64,000 nt of DNA from NCBI RefSeq assembly GCF_002776525.5, contig NC_045441.1:91473298-91537297 (forward strand). Reading direction: 5' to 3'. Below, piece after piece: positions 51,621-64,000 of the stretch; position 1 is the first letter of the stretch; each line of letters starts with the position of its first letter. Position numbers and translations under genes: made by a program. The DNA comes from Piliocolobus tephrosceles. Its lineage: Eukaryota; Chordata; Mammalia; Primates; Cercopithecidae. Below the pieces are notes generated by a model. The model was given only the letters and a program-made list of their open reading frames with translations. It had not been told where the DNA came from and ran no database searches.

Positions 51621-51919
51621 ATTAGTTGGTTAATCATACATTTCTCTCAGAAAGGTGTCTTTAAGTAATATGTATATACTGAGTCCACTGAAAATAGTTT
51701 TGGTACTAAAAAATTAATATAGCAAATGGAAGTATGCTTCTAGATACCCTTTAGTAGGGAGAACTTTGAAAATGTCACAGATTTTTTTTCTGATTTTCAA
51801 TAATGCAGACATAGTTATTATTTCTTTTGTATGCAGGGACAAGCATCTAAGAACCATGTTGCTGATGAGAGCTGGTATTTATCACACAACCATCCAATTA
51901 AAAAGATTTGAACACTTAG

Positions 51920-52282
<363 letters not shown>

Positions 52283-52336
52283 TAACACCATTTTACAGAT
52301 GAAGAAACTAAGACAGAAGAGTAAATAACTTGCTAT

Positions 52337-52685
<349 letters not shown>

Positions 52686-52939
52686 TGCTGTGGTCTTTTA
52701 AATAATGCATATAACAAGGTGGTACCCTTGCTGTAAAACAATTACTTATCACATGGATGTAATTCTGATAATTTCTCAAAACCCTGCCTATCAATCAACC
52801 AATATACAAAGGGCTTTGAAAGCCTAGACCATGTGAGAAAAGCACCTAAGGAATTGGAATGCTGTAAACACCAGTGCTAATTGTTATGATTTATCTTTTT
52901 GGGGTTGTTAGGAGCAGTCAATTCTAGGAGATAAGAGCA

Positions 52940-53250
52940 GCTGAGTTCAGGCCCTCAAGGAATTTACAGTCTAATTGATGAGATAACTCTTACTGTGAAA
53001 AGCTCCAAAACCATAAATTATAAATTGTTAATATAAACAAGGAGTACAGTAAATGCCCCAGGCCAGGAACACTTGTGGTTTTGGGACACCTTACACCTTT
53101 GTCTCCACTCCAAAAAAAGGGCTTTGAGATGATCTTGAAAGAGGAGAAGGTAAGTTAAGTTGCAAGTGGGAGGAAGAGCTTTCAGCGTGGGAAAAACAGG
53201 AACAACAACAAAGCTCCTAATGGTGCAGATAAGTCCAGGAGAGGCTGGAG
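52940..53250 (-). mobile_element. L2-like fragment
   Basis: 'aggccctcaaggaatttaca' with 'gtctaattgatgagataac', and later 'ggaggaagagctttcag', fit the reverse L2 3' region. It is diverged. Confidence 0.5.
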
Positions 53251-53334
53251 CACAGTGAACATCCTAACTAGAGCTCGTACCCTTGCCCCCATGCACAAAC
53301 TGGTTTCCAGGCAACAACTGGAAGTCTTTTAAAA

Positions 53335-54075
53335 ATGGAAATGAGAGTATCATTCCCTTGCGTACCACAATTCAAAGACTTTCTCATTTCACTTAAAATC
53401 AAAAACCAAACACCACAAAAGCACCTCCTAGAAGTCTACATGACACATATGACAAGTTTGTGCAGTGAGGATGGTGACTTTAATGAGTGACTTAGGCCAA
53501 GAGGAATGGCAATGAAGAGAGCTTCAACTCTGAAGATGCAATAGGGGTAGTGGAGACTATGGCTTCCTCGAATGCACTGGATGTTACTCAGTTCTCCTTG
53601 CCCCATGTAGAAATGGGCCTAGTATTACCTGATGTTCTGATTCGTTTAAGAGAATCCATAAATCCAGATTTTTAAGCAAAGTCTCCACTTAAAAGTTGAC
53701 TCCGGTATCTCATCATCATCATCACTATCATCATCATTGTCATAAAGATAGTAATAGAGCACTGTGCAAACTCAAAACATCTGCAAGGCAGATGTCCACA
53801 TTAGAACCACAGGCCTCTAGTTTATGACCTTTGCCCCGCACAGTCTGGCTGTGCCTGCTCTGCAACCACAGTTTATACCACACTTTTCCCGGCTCACCAC
53901 AGTCTCACCACAGTGGCTCTCTTCAGGTTCTCCATTTCTCAAGCTGGTGCCTACTTTGGGCCCTATACGCTTTTTGCTTTTTATGCCTAGAGTTGTTTGT
54001 GGTCCTTCTAACTTTTCTGACCTCGGCTTAGCTTTTACTTAGCTTTGACCCTTCACCTGCCCTTTGTTCCCTTCT
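53335..54075 (+). mobile_element. L2-like fragments
   Basis: 'tcattcccttgcgtaccac' to 'cacttaaaatcaaaaaccaaa' near 53350-53410, and 'ttgggccctatacgcttttt' with 'tatgcctagagttgtttgtg' near 53955-54000, follow forward L2 in order, with unmatched DNA and a CAT-rich patch (53710-53740) between. Confidence 0.45.
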
Positions 54076-54264
54076 ACCAATAGTTCTCAAAGTGTGGTCT
54101 GGGGATCCCTGAAGCCCTCAGGATCTTTCAGGGGGTCCACAAGGTCAAAACTAGTTTCATAACAAAAGTAAGATGTGGCTTTCTTTTTTTTCAACTCTCA
54201 TTCTCTCATGAATGTATATGAGTTTTCCAAAAGTTATATGACAGGTGAAATTGCAACATACTGA

Positions 54265-54585
<321 letters not shown>

Positions 54586-54673
54586 GAGAATTCAGCAATC
54601 TTCTATTAAAACAGACATTAAAGAGATGTAATCTTTCTAAATATAACTCCTACTCACTCCTCTCTTGTGATTA

Positions 54674-55162
<489 letters not shown>

Positions 55163-55399
55163 AGTTTTTATGTTTATACTATGTTATGAGTTTTATGATT
55201 ATTTTTAATAAATTAATACATATGTAAATTTTCCCTCAATTTTAATTTCTACTTTGATAAATATCAATAAACATAGACCAAAAAAAGTTCTTTGAGGTAC
55301 TCAGTTTTTAAGAATGCAAATAGGTCTTGAGACCAAAATTTTTGAAAACTGTTGCTTTATAGATACATATCAAACACTAAAATTATGTCACCCATTTAC

Positions 55400-55660
55400 T
55401 TGTTTACTAAAATATAAGCACCATGAGGGCAGGGACTTCCACCTTAAGGATTTATGTCCAGTGTTCCATTATTGGAACGATAAGCATGTGGGAGTTATTT
55501 ATATCCTAGTGCTCAGGGTGATCGCCAAGGTATGATGGGAAAAATTCAAAAATTTGCAACCTCTGGCATAAATGGGTTAATACCCTTCACCTCGAGCAGT
55601 GTCTGAAGCACAGTAGGAACTCAGTAAACGTTTTAGAATAAGCAAATCAATAAATGAGCA
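55400..55660 (+). mobile_element. L2 3'-end-like fragment
   Basis: 'aagcaccatgagggcagggac', spread over 55415-55436, followed by 'agcagtgtctgaagcacagt', 'aggaactcagtaaacgtttt' and 'aatcaataaatgagc', fits the 3' end of L2. Confidence 0.65.
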
Positions 55661-55725
55661 TAATGTTTGAATGGGAGTTATATTTAGAAGAATAGGGTTG
55701 AGCTAGCTTTATAGGAAGCTTTATA

Positions 55726-55850
55726 TACAAAGCCACGAATATGAAACGGATCATGCAGCAAATGCCGAAAAATTAAAGATCTCTAGACAAGGAAGTAACA
55801 GGATTAAAATGATGTATTAGAAAGATTATTGTGTAGTGAAGGTTAGAGGA
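55726..55850 (+). repeat. Local duplicated segment, copy B
   Basis: The second copy of the segment at 55042-55162, about 680 bases downstream. Its right half weakly resembles reverse L2 sequence ('gtattagaaagattattgtg'), so this may be the original location and copy A the derived one. No family is assigned with confidence. Confidence 0.85.
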
Positions 55851-56364
55851 AAGAAAGTTTTTCTTTCTTTTCCTGCATAGCTTTACCAGTACTCCTACTC
55901 GCTCCCCTCTTGACTTTTTTATTGGGCAGAAGGTTTTGAAACCTTCGTGCATTTCTTACAACTATAAATACATATGTGCTAATGAATGAGGTCACATCAA
56001 TTTAAATGGAACACTGACAGAAAACACAATTTAGCTCATTAGTAAGGCATGACAAATTTACAGCCAGAAACTCTGTTGACTTTTATAGAGGAACATAAAT
56101 TGAAGGTGGCCAAATCGTGTTCAGAGGGCTAGTGTTAAGGTCTAAACTTAGGCAAAAATACACATATTCCTTTAAGGCAGTCCTTTCATATAAAGCAGGG
56201 GGAGTGTGGCATCTCTGGAGCGATTTGAAGGGTTCAGGGCAGTTCTTTCTCCCTCCTAGCCAGAAGGCACAAATGTCTAATCTCTACCACTAGAGAGACT
56301 TTCTTTAAAGTGTCTCTTTCTGCTGTGCTCATTTAAAATACAAATCTTGGAACAAAACATTAAG

Positions 56365-56565
56365 AATGTGGGCTCTGGTGCTAAACCCCTGTGCTTTATT
56401 TTGGTTCTGTGTTATATAAGCTGCATGGCCTTGGGCAACCAATTGAATGTCTCTATGTGTCAGTTTAAGCATTTGTGAAATAGGTATTCCTACAGATTTG
56501 ATGTGAGAATTGAGTAACACACACAAAAATACTTAGAACATCTGATACATGGCACACCCTGTCCT
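56365..56565 (-). mobile_element. MIR element
   Basis: 'gcatggccttgggcaaccaat', spread over 56423-56443, then 'tgtctctatgtgtcagttta', 'agcatttgtgaaataggtat', 'gatgtgagaattgagtaac' and 'gatacatggcacacc' follow a reverse MIR in order. Confidence 0.75.
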
Positions 56566-57529
56566 TTTTAGTGTTTGTCATTATGGTAGCATTGAAGGCT
56601 AGTTTCAAGGAGGATTGGCTTTGCAGCTAAATGGCAGTGAGACCCTGATTAAGTCATTTAGCATGCCCAAGCTTTGATTTATTTGTTTAAAAAGAGAAGC
56701 AAAATCTTGCTTTAGATAAATTAAAAGGGAGGAAATCTGTTTAACAAATGGATGTGCTGAATATAAATGATGACTTTTTAAAAAAGTCGATATGGTTAAT
56801 ATGATATTCATTGGTGGCATCAAACAAGACATGGAAGAGAAAGGAAGTTTTCAGATGGATTTTGTACACATGAGAAGGGTGTCATCCTGCCACTCAGGTG
56901 GGGCAAGGTAGTTGCAGGTAGGGGAAACAAGGCACTGGGTAATCTGTTTGCATAATGACTAGGAGTGCTCATCTAGCACACAGTAAGAAGCTGTGCAGTG
57001 GAAACATAGAATGAGAGATGTTCAGACAGAGCATGGAGAACGTGGACCCTACCAATTATAGGTAGGACTTTTACTCTGAGAAAGAGACAGAGAAAAAGAG
57101 ACTGAACATTTTTGAGCATGAAGTTTTTGATCATCTTTTCCGTAAGAAGATAAACTTTGGTAATAAGGCAAAGGAAGAATTGGTGAGCAGAGAAAGTAAT
57201 GTCTGGAAAAGTAGCCAGAAGGAGAAGTACCTGAAGTTGGAGTTAAAGTCAGGAAGATTCAAAAATGAGTTAAGAGATTTCTATAAGACACCTGGCCCTT
57301 TTTGGTTTGAGGAATGAGGGAGTAAGGGTTGAGGGTAATACAGTTGAGGGAGTAAGGTTGAGGTTTAGGTGTGAACCCCAGAAACTAGAAAAATGCCTTT
57401 AAACAAATAGTGCTCTCAGGAAAAGGAGAGAAATCTACCAATACAATTTTATAATTCTGAACACTGACAGGAGGAAAACATGTTAATCAGAAACCTATTT
57501 TAAGTGCTCATGGCTCTTCTGATTCGCTT

Positions 57530-57590
57530 CATTACTGCCACAGTGCCTGGCATGGAGAATATCAATAAATATGAATTCCTTTCCCATTAA
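57530..57590 (+). mobile_element. Short L2 3' end
   Basis: 'cacagtgcctggcatggag' then 'atcaataaatatgaatt' matches the last bases of L2. Only a short piece is recognisable. Confidence 0.55.
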
Positions 57591-58566
57591 CCCTGAATGG
57601 CTCTGTTGTGAGTTCTGGAAAAGCAAAGAAGAATGTAAGAAACGGAAATGGGGTTGAGTAGACAAACATCACCTACTACACATTTTTACTTCTTCTGTGA
57701 GAGTTGTTATGGGCTATAAATATTAAAGGGCACACAGCAAATTTGTATTTTTAACATTTAAGAACCAATGTACGAGCAAATAGATTTATACACGAAGCAA
57801 TCCCTGCTTGTCTTGTAATGAGATGCTGATTTTCTTTGCTGCTAACAAACACGTTTTCATTAACATCTTGCTAGCTAATTACTGCTAATTATGAACATTA
57901 AATTCATAAGTGATCACTTACAGGCATTGCCAAATCTGTGTGTATGGAAGAGGAGGAGGGAGGTATTCTCGTTCATTCATTCCAGTGACTAAAAATTGTG
58001 CTGATTTGGAACACCAGGATTTTAAATAAGAAATCTCCACAATCCTCATTGTAGTTAAAATTGTAGTTACCCATAATTTATTCCATTACTATATGTAAGG
58101 AATATTATGCTCTTAAATATATACATAATTTAGGTTTTAGGACTAGTAAATCTTCACTGATATGTCTAATTTTAAGTATGCATTTTGGTGTTGTAATGCA
58201 GCATTTCCTTTGACAAGAAAACCTCGTTATGCATTTAATGTGGGCAAGTCCTAATTTACAGATAAATTGTTTTCTAAAATGTTGTTGGTTGTTTGCCCCA
58301 GTTCCTTTTATGACACCTGGTATATCCTCAGTAATGGGCTGTACAACCGCACAGTAATCAGCTGTGGTTTCCTGCAATCTGCTACTTGTAGAATTTCTCC
58401 AGACTGTAATCCCCCCTCCTTCCCCTACCCCAAGCAACACATTTTGGTATGAATTTCATGAATATTTTTGCTTATAGAGAAAGGAAAGTAAATGGTCATC
58501 AGCTGGTTACAAGCATGATTAAATAATATATTAAAAATCAGCATTGTATTTTGAAATACAAGGGAG

Positions 58567-58886
<320 letters not shown>

Positions 58887-58901
58887 AAATATAAGGGAGG
58901 G

Positions 58902-59735
58902 ATCTATGAAGGAAAGGAATATATTCTTCATGCTTCCTCAAGTCTGCCATCGTTTTTGTCTTCCTGGGAGAGATACATGCACCATCCTCTATCCAGAAGT
59001 CAGTAGTCGCTTCTTACAGACATATTGGAGGCACTGACATGTGTAGCTTGACCTACATTGTTAAAAACAAGGAATTTGTTGTGAATACTTTTAAATAGCA
59101 AGATTTCATAATACAATGAAATGGTCTGGTTCTCTTTTTTAAAAATTAGAAAATCTAGCAGCACAAGATACTACAATAGCTAAAAATGGCCATTCTCTTT
59201 AGACAGAGTATATGCTTTCTGGTTTCAACTGTCTTTGTTGGACCCTATCATTTCCCTGATGTTGAGACGAAGACTCAGTTCCAGTTGATCATCAATTTGT
59301 AGTATCTCCTGGCTTGCCTGACTCATTTGCATTACATATTTTGTCTCTAAAGATTTTGAGTGTTTCCTACTCATGACATTTTCCACACAGAGAGGTTAAC
59401 TTGTGCGCGTGTGTGTGTGTATGTGTATGTGATTTATACATAAGGATATAGAAAGAAATGATAAACTTTCACCCAGCATTATATGGTACCACTCTGTACG
59501 CTGTTGTTTCTCCCTGACTTCATTACTATGGCATGCACCCCACCTGTACTAGCAGTTCCCAAAATTTCACAGGGCACCCGGGACAAGACAGGAAAACGTG
59601 AAGAGGTCAAAGGACTTAACATTGTAGAAAAAAGTGAGGACAGAGTTAACTTTACAACATCACTACTTATTAGGGATTTCCACACTATAATCTTTTGAAA
59701 TATTAGCACTTTGCTCTGTATGTGGGGCCCAATAT
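58902..59735. other. Intronic stretch, nothing assigned
   Basis: About 830 bases with a short GT-rich run at 59403-59431. Frames at 59483-59698 (plus) and 59479-59769 (minus) overlap and have no known domain. Confidence 0.35.
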
Positions 59736-59749
59736 AAAGAAATTTGTTA

Positions 59750-59905
59750 GGCCAAGAGTGGTGGCTCATGCCTGTAATCCCAGTATTTTAGGAGGCTGAG
59801 GCAGGAGGATAGCTTTAGGTCAGGAGTTCTGGACCAGTCTGGGCAATATAGCAAGATCCTGTCTCTAAAAAAATATTAAAAAGAAAAAATAAAATAGAAG
59901 AAAAC
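59750..59905 (+). mobile_element. Free left Alu monomer-like element
   Basis: Only the left arm is present: 'ggccaagagtggtggctcat' to 'gcaagatcctgtctctaaa', followed by an A-rich tail. 'aaagaaatt' occurs on both sides (59736-59744 and 59906-59914). This fits a fossil left monomer or an early truncated AluJ. Confidence 0.8.
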
Positions 59906-59914
59906 AAAGAAATT

Positions 59915-60999
<1,085 letters not shown>

Positions 61000-61474
61000 T
61001 TTTTTGTTGTTGTTGTTGTTGTTGTTATTTTTCATTTTTATTTATTTTTTGCCCTGTGTAATGGTGCTGAGCTACTTCTTAAGAAAATTTAAATGTGATA
61101 ATTAAAAGTAAAAATTATTGTGTTCAAAGATTTGATTCTAGCTCTTTCATTAAACTAGGAAACTTCTTAAAGTATGGCTTTTATTATGCAAATATTTTTT
61201 AAATTTGAATTTTTACCATAATATCATAGAAGACACTGGATTCCTCAGAAGATAGTTTGTCTTTTAGTTCCAGGCCTAAGTGGTAACATCTCGGGATATA
61301 ATCTTGACAAATTACTTAACTTCCTGAGAATCAGTTTCCTTATATGCAAATTAAATCTACTTACAGAGTTTTATGCAAATTAATTAAAGAAACACATCTG
61401 AAAATACTTTTGGATCTTTATCCTGCTCTAATAAGACAAGTCATAGCAGTCCAATATTTACATAAATGTTATTT

Positions 61475-62860
<1,386 letters not shown>

Positions 62861-63101
62861 GTAATATTTTGGAAGCTCTCGTAAGAGCCTCCTTACAACA
62901 CCTCTTTTGTAAGGTGTTAGTGAGGGGCTTTTGTTTTTCTTTATTTTTTTATTCTACATTATGTCCTATTTTTCTTAGTATATTTTCCCTATTACTAGCT
63001 AATTTAAGATTAGTAACAACATAATAACCCTTGTGTTACTAAGTTAAACATTGAATAAAAACTCTAAGGAAAGAGATACATTTTTTTCTTATTTCTGTAT
63101 T

Positions 63102-64000
63102 TACATTTTTTATACTTTTTATTTTTTCATAAGTTATTGGGGTACAGGTGGTATTTGGTTATATAAGTAAGTTCTTTGGTGGTGATTTGCAAGATTCTGG
63201 TGCACCCATCACCTGAGCATTATACACTGCACCATACTTGTTGTCTTTTATCCCTCACCCATTCTCACTCTTCCACCCAAGTCCCCAAAGTCCACTGTCT
63301 CATTCTTACACCTTTGCATCCTCATAGCTTAGCTCCCACATATCAGTGAAAACATACGAAGTTTGGTTTTTCATTCCTAAGTTACTTCACTTAGAATAAT
63401 GGTCTCCAGTCTCATCCAGGTTGCTGCAAATGCTGTTAATTCATTCGTTTTTATGGCTGAGTAGTATTCCATCATATATGTGTGTGTGTGTATGTGTTTG
63501 TGTGTGTATATATTCACACACACACCCACACTATATATATATATATATATACACACGCACATACACTATATATATGAAATAACAAATGCTGCAATTTAAA
63601 TGTATACACACACACACCACAGTTTCCTTATCTACTCATTGATTGATGGGCATTTGAGTTGGTTCCCCAATTTTCCAATTGTGAATTGTGCATCCTTGCA
63701 CAGGCTGTAAGCATGCCTGTGCAAGTACCTTTTTCGTGTAATGACTTCTTTTCCTCTGGGTAGATACCCAGTAGTGGAATTGCTGGATCAGATGGTAGTC
63801 CTTCTTTCAGTTCTTTAAGGAATCTCCCCACTGTTTTCCATAGCGGCTGTACTAGTTTGCATTCCTACCAGCAGTGTGGAAGTGTTCCCTGTTCACCACA
63901 TCCATGCCAACATCCATTGTTTTGTTGTTGTTGTTGTTGTTTTTTGTTTTAATATTTTGATTATGGCCATTCTTGCAGGAGTAAGGTGGTATCGCATTGT
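63102..64000 (-). mobile_element. L1 3' part running off the window
   Basis: A reverse L1 with its 3' untranslated end near 'ttattggggtacaggtggta' and ORF2 C-terminal coding to the right (frames at 63377-63562 with MEYYSAIKTNELTAF, and 63628-63831 with [12 protein letters not shown]). A dinucleotide repeat interrupts it at 63476-63560. It is older than the L1 at 33.4 kb and broken. The 5' boundary is beyond 64000. Confidence 0.9.
63476..63560 (+). repeat. Mixed (TG)n/(TA)n/(CA)n repeat inside the L1
   Basis: Alternating purine-pyrimidine runs 'tgtgtgtgtgtgta', 'acacacacac', 'tatatatatatatatata' and 'acacacgcac' sit within the ORF2-derived part of the L1, where 'atcatatatg' probably seeded them. 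Confidence 0.95.

Larger units (their letters stand above)
55851..58552. other. Intronic stretch, mostly unassigned
   Basis: About 2.7 kb without Alu or young L1. It holds a MIR-like element and a short L2-like piece (separate entries), possibly more L2 remnants near 56990-57130, and a TAAT-rich patch at 57840-57910. Confidence 0.4.

Overview
The window is nuclear DNA of a primate, most likely an Old World monkey (Cercopithecidae). About 27 Alu copies, primate L1 3' ends and decayed MIR, L2 and DNA transposons fill an AT-rich background. Two young Alus (14027-14302 and about 27246-27545) carry bases I associate with the cercopithecoid AluYR lineage: 'ggctcaagcctgtaatcc', 'gagacgggc' and, in the first, 'ggcgtaaaccc'. 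The exact species cannot be read from the window.

One gene is recognisable: the 5' end of SEMA3C (semaphorin 3C, a secreted guidance ligand), on the + strand. A CpG-island promoter (about 5330-5770) leads into a non-coding exon 1 with a donor at 5913/5914. A 2.0-kb intron 1 follows, then exon 2 (7930-8070) with the start codon at 7968 and 34 codons plus one base: the signal peptide and the first residues of the mature protein. From 8071 to the window end everything appears to be one very large intron 2. I found no exon 3, so the rest of the protein lies beyond 64000.

Layout: 1-4855 is upstream flank, mostly unique sequence plus one L1 tail. An AluS at 4856-5171 abuts the CpG island, which spans 5330-5770. 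The two exons lie between 5400 and 8070. The block 8996-14302 is Alu-rich. The blocks 14.3-20.9 kb and 27.6-37.8 kb lack Alus, and the second holds an L1 inside an L1. The part from 37.8 to 64 kb is a mosaic of Alu, MIR, L2, Tigger and hAT-Charlie copies, several nested, ending in an L1 that runs off the window.

I see no second gene, RNA gene, CRISPR array or unknown multi-gene system. Most open frames of 60-190 codons are translations of Alu, L1, microsatellite or GC-rich promoter DNA. The points most worth a second look are three upstream ORFs in the SEMA3C leader, the lineage-specific Alu and L1 insertions, a 120-bp duplicated segment that interrupts a hAT-Charlie copy, and two inverted Alu pairs less than 100 bp apart.
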